Part shown: piece by piece, positions 53,410-62,761 of the stretch
How the letters are laid out: each line of letters opens with the position of its first letter
Position numbering within the stretch: position 1 is the stretch's first letter
Origin: Burkholderia glumae LMG 2196 = ATCC 33617
Lineage (GTDB): Bacteria > Pseudomonadota > Gammaproteobacteria > Burkholderiales > Burkholderiaceae
Direction: 5' to 3'
DNA: 64,000 nt
Assembly: GCF_000960995.1 (NCBI RefSeq)
Contig: NZ_CP009435.1
Span: 992,001-1,056,000 of the forward strand
The notes under the pieces: generated by a model
Database searches by the model: none
Told to the model about the DNA's origin: nothing
The model's input: the letters and a program-made list of their open reading frames with translations, nothing else
Translations under genes and position numbers: made by a program

Positions 53410-53688
53410 TCAGCGCTTGTTCACTGCATCCTTGAATGCCTTGCCAGCCGTGAACTTGACGGTCTTGGCTGCCGGAATCTTGATGGTTTCGCCCGTCTTC
53501 GGGTTGCGGCCGGTACGTGCTGCACGCTTACCCGAACCGAAGCTGCCGAAGCCGATCAACTGAACCGCATCGCCTTTCGACACGGCCTTCTTGATCACCT
53601 CGAGGAGCGTGTCCAGCGTTTCGCCGGTTTGAGCCTTGCTGGCGCCCGTCTGTGCGGCGACGGCGTCGATCAGTTCCTGTTTGTTCAT
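53410..53688 (-). CDS. hupB: DNA-binding protein HU
   Basis: 92 residues, ATG 53688 with AAGGA upstream. MNKQELIDAVAAQTGASKAQ, LIGFGSFGSGKRAARTGRNP and KTGETIKIPAAKTVKFTAGK are diagnostic. Histone-like dimer that bends DNA and assists replication initiation. A -10 TATAAT lies on the minus strand at 53738-53743. The hupB symbol follows the usual naming for the beta-type HU in this group. Confidence 0.96.
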   Translation of the reverse strand: MNKQELIDAVAAQTGASKAQTGETLDTLLEVIKKAVSKGDAVQLIGFGSFGSGKRAARTGRNPKTGETIKIPAAKTVKFTAGKAFKDAVNKR

Positions 53689-54071
53689 TAAGGTTCCTTT
53701 CTCAGGTTAAGTTGACACGAACAGCGCAGACGCGCCGATTATACGTACGCAAGCCGTTGCAACGCAGTTCGCGGCGACGGCAGGGCGCACTCGGTGCGCG
53801 CCGCGCCTCGTACGCGCGGGTGAGCCCTGAGGCGCTTCCGCAGTACGGCGCTTGCTATGATAGCGCAGCGCAAACCCAATAACGACAAGGGTTTCAAAGA
53901 TTTTCATCCGGATTTTGCCGGATTTCCGGGCCGACGCCCGCATTTTCGCCGCGTGCTCACCAAGCTTGTCAAGCGTGCGGTAACGCCGCTTCGCAACGAC
54001 GTTGGTTTTTGCCAACGTCCAGGCCGGGTGGGCATGCGGCCGCCTCAGCCGGCTTTTTTCGAATAGTTCGC
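53689..54071. promoter_or_regulatory. Divergent HU/mnmC promoter region
   Basis: About 380 bp. HU: -10 TATAAT at 53738-53743 (minus). mnmC: extended -10 TGCTATGAT around 53853-53861 (plus), giving an mRNA leader of about 200 nt that contains CCGGATTTTGCCGGATTTCCGG repeats (53910-53932). The open frame on the minus strand here has no SD and no family match. Confidence 0.5.
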
Positions 54072-56060
54072 ATGACCGATCGTATCGTTCCCGCCTCGCT
54101 CGTCTTCCGAGACGACGGCACGCTCGTCTCGCCCGCCTACGGCGACATCTATCACAGCGCGGCCGGCGCGCTGGCCCAGGCGGAGCACGTATTCCTGCGC
54201 GGCAACGGCCTGCCGGAACGCTGGCGCGGCCGGCGCCGCTTCACGATCGTCGAGACCGGCTTCGGCACCGGCTGCAACTTCCTGGCGACCTGGGCCGCAT
54301 GGCGCGCCGATCCGGCGCGCGGCGAAAGATTGCATTTCGTGTCGATCGAAAAGCATCCGTTCTCGCGCGAGGACTTGCGCGCGGCGGCTCGCCATCTCGT
54401 TGCTCACACAACGATCGACGCCAGATCGTTCGCATCGCTTATCGATGCGCTCGCCGATGCGTGGCCGATGCTCACGCCCGGGCTGCACCGTCTCGAATTC
54501 GACGAAGGGCGGGTGGTGCTGACGCTCGCGTTCGGCGATGCGCTCGCGGTGCTGCCCTCGCTCGTGCTGCGCGCCGACGCGTTTTATCTGGACGGTTTCG
54601 CGCCGGCGAAGAATCCCGGGCTCTGGTCCGTCGAGGTGTTCCGCGCGCTCGCGAAGCTGGCCGACGAGACCGCCACGTTCGCCACCTACACCAGCGCCGG
54701 CGACGTGAAACGCGCGCTGGAAGCGGCCGGTTTCGCTTGGCGCAAGGTGGACGGCTTCGCCGGCAAGCGCGCGATGCTGGTCGGCGAATTCGCGCCGCGC
54801 TGGAGGGTGCGGCGCCACGAGCCGCCGCGCGCGGCCGAGGCCGCCGCGCGCGAGGCGATCGTGATCGGCGCGGGCCTGGCCGGGTGTGCGCTGGTCGAGC
54901 GGTTGAGCGCGCGCGGCTGGCACGTCACGCTGATCGAGCGTCATGCGCAGCCGGCCGGCGAGGCGTCGGGCAATCCGGCCGGCGTGTTCCATCCGCTCAT
55001 CGCGCGCGACGACAACTTCGGCGCGCGGCTGTCGCGCGCCGGTTATCTGTACGCGCTGTCGCGCTGGCGCTCGCTCGAGGCGGCAGGCTACGACTTCGCG
55101 CGCAGCCGCGGCGGCCTGCTACAGCTGGCCTGCGACGACGACGAATTCGCCCGCATGCAGGCAGCCGCCGAGGCGCTCGCGATGCCCGACGCGCTGGCCG
55201 TGCTGGTGTCGCGCGAAGCGGCGGCCGCGCGCCTGGGCAGCGAGGTCGCGCATGGCGGCTGGTGGTACCCGCAGGCCGGCTCGCTCGATCCGGCCGCGCT
55301 GGCGCGGGCATGCTGCGCGGCCGCCGGCGAGCGGCTCAGGCGGCTTGCCGGCAACGAGGTGGCGCGGCTCGCGCCGCGCGAGGGCGGCGGCTGGCTCGCG
55401 CTCGACGCGGCGGGAAACACGCTGGCGAGCGCCGCGATCGCGATCGTCGCGAACGCGGCCGACGCGCCGCGCGTGGCCGGCCTGCGGCACGCGCCGGTGC
55501 AGCGCGTGCGCGGCCAGCTGACGATGCTGCCGCCCGGCGCGGCCCCGCTGGTCGCGATGCCCGCGATCGGCGACGGCTATCTGATCCCGTTCGCCGATGG
55601 CACGCTGCTGACCGGTGCGACCTACGAACCCGACGCGACCGAGGCCGCACCGAGCGAGGCCGGCCACCGCGAGAATCTCGCGCGGCTGGCGGCACTGCTG
55701 CCGCGCTTCGACGCCGCCGCCGGTGCGCGAATCGCTGCGGGCATGCTCACCGGACGCGTCGCGTTCCGCTGCGTCGCCAGCGACCGCCTGCCGATGGCCG
55801 GCGCGCTCGGCGACGAAGCCGCGGCGGCCGCCCACGCGCACCGCCTGGCGGGCGCGCAGGCGCGCGATCTGCCGCGCGCGGCAGGCCTTTTCGGCGCATT
55901 CGGTTTCGGCTCGCGAGGCTTCGTCTGGGCTTCGCTCTGCGCCGAGCTGATTGCCTCGCAGATCGAAGGCGAGCCCTGGCCGGTCGAGCGCGAACTGGCC
56001 GAGGCGATCGATCCCGCGCGTTTCCTGCTGCGTGCGCTGCGCCAGGGCCGCGCCGGCTGA
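54072..56060 (+). CDS. mnmC: Bifunctional tRNA modification enzyme MnmC
   Basis: 662 residues from ATG 54072. The N-terminal methyltransferase domain (about 1-240; VETGFGTGCNFLATWAAW, DAFYLDGFAPAKNPGLW) is followed by the FAD-dependent oxidoreductase domain (AIVIGAGLAGCALVERLSAR, GNPAGVFHPLIARDDN, FGFGSRGFVWASLCAELIAS). It converts carboxymethylaminomethyl-uridine made by MnmEG to the methylaminomethyl form. Functionally linked to mnmE elsewhere in this window. Normal fused form. Confidence 0.96.
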   Translation: MTDRIVPASLVFRDDGTLVSPAYGDIYHSAAGALAQAEHVFLRGNGLPERWRGRRRFTIVETGFGTGCNFLATWAAWRADPARGERLHFVSIEKHPFSREDLRAAARHLVAHTTIDARSFASLIDALADAWPMLTPGLHRLEFDEGRVVLTLAFGDALAVLPSLVLRADAFYLDGFAPAKNPGLWSVEVFRALAKLADETATFATYTSAGDVKRALEAAGFAWRKVDGFAGKRAMLVGEFAPRWRVRRHEPPRAAEAAAREAIVIGAGLAGCALVERLSARGWHVTLIERHAQPAGEASGNPAGVFHPLIARDDNFGARLSRAGYLYALSRWRSLEAAGYDFARSRGGLLQLACDDDEFARMQAAAEALAMPDALAVLVSREAAAARLGSEVAHGGWWYPQAGSLDPAALARACCAAAGERLRRLAGNEVARLAPREGGGWLALDAAGNTLASAAIAIVANAADAPRVAGLRHAPVQRVRGQLTMLPPGAAPLVAMPAIGDGYLIPFADGTLLTGATYEPDATEAAPSEAGHRENLARLAALLPRFDAAAGARIAAGMLTGRVAFRCVASDRLPMAGALGDEAAAAAHAHRLAGAQARDLPRAAGLFGAFGFGSRGFVWASLCAELIASQIEGEPWPVERELAEAIDPARFLLRALRQGRAG

Positions 56061-56834
56061 ATCCGCCGCGGCAGGCAGGGGCTCGTGCCACCGTCTTGAC
56101 TGCTTCAATTTGTCCTGCCTTTCACCTTTTTACCTGTTGCCGCCCGCCGGCCGGTCCTCCCTGCTTGCCGGCCAGCGGGGCAGGGCACAGGTTTTTATCC
56201 ACCAGCGCCTGTGGATAAGCGCACGGATTGCCGGCGAATTCTCTGTGCAGTCACAGTGGACGTAAACGGGGTAACTCGGCTTCGCTGCACAGGACGGCAA
56301 AAGTTGTTCTGTGAATCGCTGTGGGTCCGCACAGTCTGTGCGACCGCTTACGCATTTCTTAAACCCTTGAGCCGTCAGCGTTTACCGGGGTTATCCACAG
56401 AAAGCCGAGGCCTTTGTTAACTTCTACTACGTATACATACAGGTAAACCTGTGATGATGAACTGCAGGGCGCCGGCCAGGCGGCCGGGCCCCGGGAGAAA
56501 TACGATCCGGAGCGAAATAGATGTGGCACAATCGAACACCACCGCGCCATCCCGGTCAGGTATCGGGGCGGCACCCCTGGAACAGTTCGTGCGTATCGGA
56601 ATCCGAGGATGAAAGATCGCGCTGTTTCCGTCACATCTCAGGCCGGCGCTCAGATCGGCCATGGTCCGAGCGGCATGTCAGCCCGCCGCGAATCGGACTG
56701 CCCCGCGTCCTGAAGCCTTAGACCGGCGAATCCTCATGACGGGGCGACCACAGCCAGCCAGCGCGCCAACTCGTTCGAGATGCTCGACTCATGCGTCGCT
56801 GCCGGTTGTCTTCGAATAAGGAGCAGTCATCACG
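56061..56834. other. Non-coding region with origin-like DnaA-box module B
   Basis: About 775 bp between mnmC and the antiporter gene. The middle (56190-56450) carries the DnaA module described separately. The right half has no supported ORF and should contain the antiporter promoter. Strikingly AT-rich in 56380-56450 relative to the window. Confidence 0.7.
56195..56440 (+). other. Origin-like module B: DnaA boxes, GC spacer, CTACTAC tract
   Basis: Perfect DnaA boxes at 56210-56218 (TGTGGATAA) and 56391-56399 (TTATCCACA), plus a one-mismatch box at 56195-56203. After the second box comes GAAAGCCGAGGCC, then TTTGTTAACTTCTACTAC and GTATAC. AAGTTGTTCTGTG lies at 56301-56313, 90 bp before the box, against 88 bp in module A. 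Multiple CTGTG/CACAG hexamers. The ordered similarity to 24706-24931 is striking. It lies where flanking genes begin to point away to the right. Confidence 0.65.
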
Positions 56835-58049
56835 ATGAAGTCGGCATTCTCGTTTCTACCGAATTGGCCGTTCGTGCCCGACGCCGTGTTCTGGGCCGGC
56901 ATCGCGCTGTTCGCCGCGGGCCTGTGCGGTGAACTGGGTTACCGCGCCTGGCGTCTGCCGCGCGTGAGCGGCTACGGCGTGATCGGCATGATCGCGGGCT
57001 CGGCCGGGTTCGGCGCGATCGACGCGAGTACCAGCAGCACCGCGCGCCTGTTGATCAATGTCGCGCTTGGGCTGCTGCTGTTCGAACTGGGCAGCCGGCT
57101 CGACCTGCGCTGGATCCGGCGCAACCCCTGGCTGATCGCGAGCAGCGTGGCCGAGGCGGTGCTGACCTTCGCGCTGGTACTGACCGTGCTGCTCGTGCTC
57201 GGGGTGCCGGCGATGGCGTCGATCGTGCTGGCGGCGATCGCGGTGGCCACCTCGCCCGCCATGGCGATCCAGCTGAAGACCGAACTGCGCGCGGAAGGGC
57301 AGGTGTCGCAGCGGCTGCTGACGCTCACCGCGCTCAACAGCGTCTACTCGGTGGTGCTGACCAAGCTGCTCACCAGCTGGCTGCACCAGGAGGAATACGG
57401 CAACGTGTTCGCCACCATCCTGCAGCCCGTCTACCTGATCGCCGGTTCGCTGGCCCTCGCCTATCTGCTGGCGCGCGCCTGCAACTATCTGTTCCGGCAT
57501 ATCGCTCCGATGATGCGCGACGAGCATTCGTTCGTCGCACTGTTCGGCCTGGTCGTGCTGGCCATCGCGGTCGCGCAGGCGCTCAAGCTCTCCACCGTGC
57601 TCACGCTGCTGCTGGCCGGCATCATCGTGAAGAACCTCGAGGCGCGCCCGCAGCTCTGGCCCGAGCATTTCGGCACCGCCGGCTGGCTGCTGACGGTGAT
57701 TCTGTTCGTGCTGACGCTGACCTCGTTCAGTTGGCGCGACCTTGCGGCGGGCGGGCTGATCGCCATCGTGCTGATCGTCACGCGCAGCGTGGCGAAGCTG
57801 ATCGGCGTGGTGGCGTTCGCCAGGAAGAGCGGCATCGGCGTGAAGCAGGGCGTGGCCCTCGGCCTGTCGCTCGCGCCGATGTCTGCGCTCGCCTACCTGC
57901 TCGTCGACGAGACCTACCAGCTCTATCCCGGCTTCGATCCGCGGCTGCGCTCGGTCGTGCTCTGCGCGATCGTGATCCTGCAGATCGTCGGGCCGCTGTT
58001 CGTCTATCGCAGCCTGTCGGCCGTCGGCGAGCGACGCGACGAGAGCTGA
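56835..58049 (+). CDS. CPA2-type cation:proton antiporter
   Basis: 404 residues, about 12 membrane segments (AGIALFAAGLCGELGYRAWR, GYGVIGMIAGSAGFGAIDAS, LLFELGSRLDLRWIRRNPWL, GVALGLSLAPMSALAYLLVD). The FELGSRLDLRW segment matches the KefB/Na+/H+ exchanger core. No C-terminal nucleotide-binding domain, so it is the short form. Substrate cation is uncertain. It sits 49 bp before the glutamate-cysteine-ligase-like gene, probably co-transcribed. Confidence 0.9.
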   Translation: MKSAFSFLPNWPFVPDAVFWAGIALFAAGLCGELGYRAWRLPRVSGYGVIGMIAGSAGFGAIDASTSSTARLLINVALGLLLFELGSRLDLRWIRRNPWLIASSVAEAVLTFALVLTVLLVLGVPAMASIVLAAIAVATSPAMAIQLKTELRAEGQVSQRLLTLTALNSVYSVVLTKLLTSWLHQEEYGNVFATILQPVYLIAGSLALAYLLARACNYLFRHIAPMMRDEHSFVALFGLVVLAIAVAQALKLSTVLTLLLAGIIVKNLEARPQLWPEHFGTAGWLLTVILFVLTLTSFSWRDLAAGGLIAIVLIVTRSVAKLIGVVAFARKSGIGVKQGVALGLSLAPMSALAYLLVDETYQLYPGFDPRLRSVVLCAIVILQIVGPLFVYRSLSAVGERRDES

Positions 58050-58098
58050 CCGGCGCCGCCGCGCGCGGCGGCGTCCCACCCGTTACCCGGAATTCGCC

Positions 58099-59214
58099 AT
58101 GGCACTCGAAACCTTCAACAATTCCGAGCCGTTTACGTTCGGTGTCGAGCTGGAAATCCAGATCGTCAACACCCACAACTACGATCTGACCAAAGCGGCC
58201 TCCGACCTGATGCGGCTGGTCGAGGACGAGCCGCATCCCGGCAACATCACGCCCGAGATCACCGAGAGCATGATCGAGCTGTCCACCGGCATCTGTCATT
58301 CGCACGACCAGGCGCTCGGCGAGCTGCATGCGATCCGCGACGTGCTCGTGAAGGCGGCCGATCACCTGAACGTCGGGCTGTGCGGCGGCGGCACCCATAC
58401 GTTCCAGCAGTGGAGCGACCGGCAGATCTACGACGCGCCGCGCTTCCAGTACCTGTCCGAGCTATACGGCTATCTGGCCAAGCAGTTCACGGTATTCGGC
58501 CAGCACGTCCACATCGGCTGTCCCGACGCGGACAGCGCGCTGTTCCTGCTGCATTCGATGTCGCGCTACATCCCGCATTTCATCGCGCTGTCGGCGTCCT
58601 CGCCCTACGTGCAGAACGTCGACACGGGCTTTCATTCGGCACGCCTGAATTCGGTGTTCGCGTTCCCGATGTCGGGCCGCGCCCCGTACACGCTGACCTG
58701 GGACGGTTTCGAGGAATATTTCTCGAAGATGGTCAATACCGGCGTGGTCAACAGCATGAAGGATTTCTACTGGGACATCCGGCCGAAGCCCGGTTTCGGC
58801 ACGATCGAGGTGCGCGTGATGGACACGCCGCTGTCGGTCGACCGTGCGGCCGCGATCGCCTGCTACATCCAGACCCTCGCGCGCTACCTGCTGCTCGACA
58901 AGCCGCTCACGCTGTCCGAGGACGATTACCTGGTCTACACCTTCAACCGCTTCGAGGCCTGCCGCTTCGGCCTGGAGGGCACCTGCGTGAACCCGCAGAC
59001 GGGCGAGCGCCGCACCATCGCCGAGGACATCCTCGCCACGCTCGACCGGCTCGCGCCGCACGCGGCCGCGCTCGGCTCGCGGGCGGCGCTCGACGAGATC
59101 GGCTCGCTGGCCCGGGCGCGCGTCAACGACGCCTCATGGCTGCGCACCGTTTTCAAACAGGAAAAATCGCTTAACGAGACGGTTCGCCAGCAGTGCCTGC
59201 GCTGGCGCGAATGA
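58099..59214 (+). CDS. YbdK-type carboxylate-amine ligase (glutamate-cysteine ligase family 2)
   Basis: 371 residues. FTFGVELEIQIVNTHNYDLT is the family's N-terminal ATP/Mg motif; GNITPEITESMIELSTGICH, GTHTFQQWSDRQIYDAPRFQ and FGQHVHIGCPDADSALFLLH follow. Length and motifs match the YbdK group, which has weak glutamate-cysteine ligase activity in E. coli; the true substrate is often unknown. It lies downstream of the antiporter. Confidence 0.92.
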   Translation: MALETFNNSEPFTFGVELEIQIVNTHNYDLTKAASDLMRLVEDEPHPGNITPEITESMIELSTGICHSHDQALGELHAIRDVLVKAADHLNVGLCGGGTHTFQQWSDRQIYDAPRFQYLSELYGYLAKQFTVFGQHVHIGCPDADSALFLLHSMSRYIPHFIALSASSPYVQNVDTGFHSARLNSVFAFPMSGRAPYTLTWDGFEEYFSKMVNTGVVNSMKDFYWDIRPKPGFGTIEVRVMDTPLSVDRAAAIACYIQTLARYLLLDKPLTLSEDDYLVYTFNRFEACRFGLEGTCVNPQTGERRTIAEDILATLDRLAPHAAALGSRAALDEIGSLARARVNDASWLRTVFKQEKSLNETVRQQCLRWRE

Positions 59215-59725
59215 AAAAGATTGTTTCGGTGCCAGCGATGCCTGTCGAATTGCCGTCGCCCAGCCGGGCGGTGCGAACAAATATAGTAGTCGCAAACAAT
59301 TGTCGTTTCGCTGCTGTGGATAATCAGAGGTTTACGTGCAAAGTCAAAGACCTGGGACGATGTCTCCGGGGCCGGGCGGCCGGCCGCGGAGGCGGCGTTG
59401 TTTGTCGAATGAAAGCGTCTTGATGGCCGTACTTGAGATTCGTTACTGAAAAGCGCAGCGCAAGCCCTTGCTTATCCCATGTTTATCCACAGACTTATTT
59501 GGATAACTTAGCTGTGCGATTTTCCGCTCTCGCTTAGAATGTCGGCTTTGCGATCGACGGCACCGGATAGTGCCGCGCTCGCACGCCGGTGCGTGGCGAA
59601 TCTGGTCACGGTGAGCCGGCGTCGGTGCGCCGTTCCGGGTACGCAGTCTGGATGACAGAGACCGGACACGGATCTCCCCACAAAGGCCGTCGGATGGATC
59701 CGAGGCCGGCAACAGCGAAAAGACT
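59215..59725. other. Non-coding region with two perfect DnaA boxes
   Basis: About 510 bp. TGTGGATAA at 59315-59323 and TTATCCACA at 59483-59491, plus near-matches CTTATCCCA (from 59471) and TTTGGATAA (59499-59507). On the minus strand the first box is followed by a GC-containing spacer and TTTGCGACTACTATATTTG, a weaker version of the box-spacer-triplet order. No supported ORF. It should also contain the promoter of the downstream MarR gene. Confidence 0.6.
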
Positions 59726-60367
59726 ATGAGCGAAGGTGTTTACGGGAACGAGGCGGCGGGTCGTGTGACCCACAGCCTGTTGCGATTAAGTACGGCCATG
59801 CGCAGCCAGGCATGGGATTGGGCGGAAGGTGCCGGCTTGACGCCGACGCAGGGCGAGATCCTGGTGCTGCTGCTCCAGCGCAAGGGGCCGATGCGGCTCG
59901 GTGAGATCGCACGCGAAACCCAGCTCACCGCGGCGACTACCAGCGATGCGGTCAGCACGCTCGAAGGCAAGGGCCTGGTGGAGAAGCGCCGCGCGCTCGA
60001 CGACGGCCGCGCGCTGGCCGTGCGCCTGAGCGGGCGCGGCCGCACCGCCGCGAAGAAGGCGCTGCAGTGGCCGGATTTCCTGTCGAAGGCGATCCGCGTG
60101 CTCGGCAATGACGAGCAGGGCGCGCTGTACCGTTCGCTGCTGAAGGTGCTGCGCGAGCTGCAGGTGGCGGGCGAGGCGCCTCAGCACCGCATGTGCGTGA
60201 CCTGCAAGCATTTCCAGCCCGGCAAGGCGGTCAGGAAGCCGTCGTACCGCTGCTCGCTGCTCGAGCTGTCGATGGCCGACAGCGATCTGCGTCTCGACTG
60301 CTCGGTGCACGAGGAAGCCGATGCGCTGACGCAGAAGAAGACCTGGAAGGTTTTCTCGCAGCTGTAA
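59726..60367 (+). CDS. MarR-family regulator with C-terminal cysteine cluster
   Basis: 213 residues from ATG 59726. MarR winged helix: LTPTQGEILVLLLQRKGPMR, LGEIARETQLTAATTSDAVS, TLEGKGLVEKRRALDDGRAL. Unusual C-terminal extension with C157-x2-C160, C176 and C192 (MCVTCKHF, YRCSLLEL, LDCSVHEE). Evenly spaced cysteines suggest an Fe-S or zinc site for redox sensing. Standard MarR proteins are about 140-160 residues, so the extra 50 are notable. The GATase gene follows after 37 bp and may be co-regulated. Confidence 0.9.
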   Translation: MSEGVYGNEAAGRVTHSLLRLSTAMRSQAWDWAEGAGLTPTQGEILVLLLQRKGPMRLGEIARETQLTAATTSDAVSTLEGKGLVEKRRALDDGRALAVRLSGRGRTAAKKALQWPDFLSKAIRVLGNDEQGALYRSLLKVLRELQVAGEAPQHRMCVTCKHFQPGKAVRKPSYRCSLLELSMADSDLRLDCSVHEEADALTQKKTWKVFSQL

Positions 60368-60404
60368 ATTCGCCACGCGTGACGCGTCTGACGGAGTCCG
60401 GTTG

Positions 60405-61115
60405 ATGAATGCAGAAGTCGTAGCGATCCGCCACGTTCACTTCGAGGATCTCGGCAGCTTCGAGCGCGTGCTCGGGGAACGCGGCCGGCGCGTACGTTAC
60501 GTCGACGTCGGCACCTCGCGCGTCGAGGTGCTCGACGCCTGCGGCCCGTCGCTGCTGGTGGTGCTGGGCGGCCCGATCAGCGCCTATGACGACGAGCTTT
60601 ACCCCACCATCGCGCCGCTCGTCGAGCTGATTCGGCGGCGCATCGATGCCGGCCTGCCCACGCTCGGGATCTGCCTCGGCGCGCAGTTGATCGCGCGCGC
60701 GCTCGGCGCGCGCGTCTATGCCGGCGACGCTCGGGAGCTCGGCTGGAGCCCGCTTGCGCTGACCGCGGCCGGGCACGCCTCGCCGCTGCGCCATCTGGCG
60801 GGCAGCGCCACCTCGATGCTGCACTGGCACGGCGACACCTTCGATCTGCCGCCCGGCGCGATCCATCTCGCCTCCACGCCCGCCTGCGCGCATCAGGCGT
60901 TCTCCTGGGGCCAGCACGTGCTCGCGCTGCAATGCCACCCCGAGGTGGCGGTCGAGAGCTTCGAGGCCTGGCTGATCGGCCATGCCGGCGAGATCGCCGC
61001 GACCCCCGGGGTGGATGCGCGGCAACTGCGTGCCGACACCGCGCGCTTCGGGCCGCAGCTGGAGCTGGCCGCCGCGCGCATGTTCGGCGAGTGGCTCGCT
61101 TCGGTCGGGCTCTGA
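60405..61115 (+). CDS. Class I glutamine amidotransferase domain protein (GMP-synthase-like)
   Basis: 236 residues from ATG 60405. Single GATase1 domain: nucleophile C90 in LGICLGAQLIARALGARVYA, partner H178 and E180 in LALQCHPEV, plus LVVLGGPISAYDDELYPTIA. No synthetase domain is attached, so this is a stand-alone glutamine hydrolase-like protein of unknown substrate. Likely transcribed with the MarR gene. Confidence 0.9.
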   Translation: MNAEVVAIRHVHFEDLGSFERVLGERGRRVRYVDVGTSRVEVLDACGPSLLVVLGGPISAYDDELYPTIAPLVELIRRRIDAGLPTLGICLGAQLIARALGARVYAGDARELGWSPLALTAAGHASPLRHLAGSATSMLHWHGDTFDLPPGAIHLASTPACAHQAFSWGQHVLALQCHPEVAVESFEAWLIGHAGEIAATPGVDARQLRADTARFGPQLELAAARMFGEWLASVGL

Positions 61116-61337
61116 GCGCGGCGCGCAGCGCGCCACGGCCGTTCCGTGTTCCGCGCGCGGCGCAGGCAGGGAAGGCTAGGCGGACGGACGAACGGCATGG
61201 CTGGCCTGCCGTTGACGTGTTCCCGGTGCAATATTCGCGAATCGCCGGCGGGGCCGGGGCGCGTGCGCCGTCAGCAGCGCTGCACGCCGCGTGCTAACCT
61301 CGTGCGCTCCCGTTCCCTCTGTCGCGAGCCCCACCCG

Positions 61338-62450
61338 ATGAGCGCCCTGTTCTCTCCCCTGACGCTGCGCAGCCTGACGCTGCCGAACCGGATCGTCGTG
61401 TCGCCGATGTGCCAATACTCGGCCGAGCGCGGCGAGCCGACCGCCTGGCACACGATCCACCTCGGCCATCTCGCGCTGTCCGGCGCCGCGCTGCTCTGCA
61501 CCGAAGCGGTGGCCGTCGAGCCGGAGGGGCGCATCACGCCGGGCGATCTCGGGCTATGGGACGACGCGACCGAAGCCGCCTACCGGCCGCTGCTCGCCGC
61601 GATCCGCCGGCATTCGCCGATCCGCGTCGCGATGCAGATCGGCCACGCGGGGCGCAAGGCGTCGAGCCGCGCGCCGTGGGAAGGCGGCGCGCTGATCGAG
61701 GTGGCCGACGGCGGCTGGCTGCCCCACGCGCCGTCGGCGGTGCCGCACAAGGAGGGGGAAACGCCGCCGCTCGCGCTCGACGCGGCCGGGCTGAACCGGC
61801 TGCGGCGCGCGTTCGAGGCGACCGCGAAGCGGGCCGCGCGGCTCGGCATCGACGCGCTCGAGGTGCATGCCGCGCACGGCTACCTGCTGCACCAGTTTCT
61901 CTCGCCGCTCGCGAACCATCGTACCGACGAATACGGCGGCTCGCTCGAGAACCGCATGCGCTTTCCGCTCGAGATCTTCGAAATCGTGCGTGCGGCGTTC
62001 CCGGCCGAGCGGCCGGTGGGCGTGCGCGTGTCGGCCACCGACTGGGTCGACGGCGGCTGGACGCTCGACGAGACGATCGCCTTCGCCAAGGCGCTGAAGG
62101 CACGCGGCTGCGACTGGATCGACGTGTCCTCGGGGGGCGTCTCGCCGTTGCAGAAGATCCCGCTGTCGGCCGGCTACCAGGTGCCGTTCGCGCGCGCGGT
62201 GCGCCATGCGGTGGCGCTGACGACGTTCGCGGTGGGCCTCATCACGGAGCCCGCGCAGGCCGAGAAGATCGTGGCGGACGGCGATGCCGATTGCGTGGCG
62301 CTGGCCCGCGCGATGCTCTACGATCCGCGCTGGCCCTGGCATGCGGCGGCCGAGCTCGGCGCCACGGTGACGGCGCCGCCGCAATACTGGCGCTCGCAGC
62401 CGCGCGAACAAAAAGCGCTGTTCGGCGAGGTGTCGTCGGGCCAGCGTTGA
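61338..62450 (+). CDS. NADH:flavin oxidoreductase, old yellow enzyme family (YqjM-like)
   Basis: 370 residues from ATG 61338 (MSALFSPLTLRSLTLPNRIV). TIM-barrel flavoprotein: VSPMCQYSAERGEPTAWHTI, MQIGHAGRKASS, HGYLLHQFLSPLANHRTDEY with paired active-site His/Asn region, YGGSLENRMRFPLEIFEIVR. MCQYSAE with the Cys is typical of thermophilic-like YqjM OYEs. It reduces activated C=C bonds; physiological substrate unknown. Confidence 0.94.
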   Translation: MSALFSPLTLRSLTLPNRIVVSPMCQYSAERGEPTAWHTIHLGHLALSGAALLCTEAVAVEPEGRITPGDLGLWDDATEAAYRPLLAAIRRHSPIRVAMQIGHAGRKASSRAPWEGGALIEVADGGWLPHAPSAVPHKEGETPPLALDAAGLNRLRRAFEATAKRAARLGIDALEVHAAHGYLLHQFLSPLANHRTDEYGGSLENRMRFPLEIFEIVRAAFPAERPVGVRVSATDWVDGGWTLDETIAFAKALKARGCDWIDVSSGGVSPLQKIPLSAGYQVPFARAVRHAVALTTFAVGLITEPAQAEKIVADGDADCVALARAMLYDPRWPWHAAAELGATVTAPPQYWRSQPREQKALFGEVSSGQR

Positions 62451-62761
62451 GGCGCTCGCGCGCGCCGGGCGCGCGGCCGGCGAGGCGCGGCACGACGCGG
62501 CGGCCCGGTCCGGAGCGTGGCGCTACGGTGGCTTCGGCCGGTTTCCGCCGATTTCCTCACCGCAGCTGCGGGGACATCGACGCTTGCTGCACCTGATCGG
62601 TTGAACGAAGCATTGCCGAGCGTGTAGCATTCGGTTGATCCGTCGCGGGTGCGTGCCCGGGGCGTCCCCGCACGCGCGCGGCATCGTGCGCGTCGCAAGC
62701 GAACCGCGGCGTGCTGGCCGCCGGTATCGCGCCATCCCATCGTCTTCACAAGGATTCATCG
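62451..62761. other. Intergenic region before the SET-domain gene
   Basis: About 310 bp. A possible promoter: TTGAAC (62601-62606), 18-base spacer, TAGCAT (62625-62630). Otherwise GC-rich without recognisable features. Confidence 0.4.

Noticed and set aside
53707..54015. Minus-strand frame of 102 codons upstream of mnmC
   Set aside because: No SD; it covers the HU and mnmC promoter elements, and the last half is Arg/Ala-rich noise.
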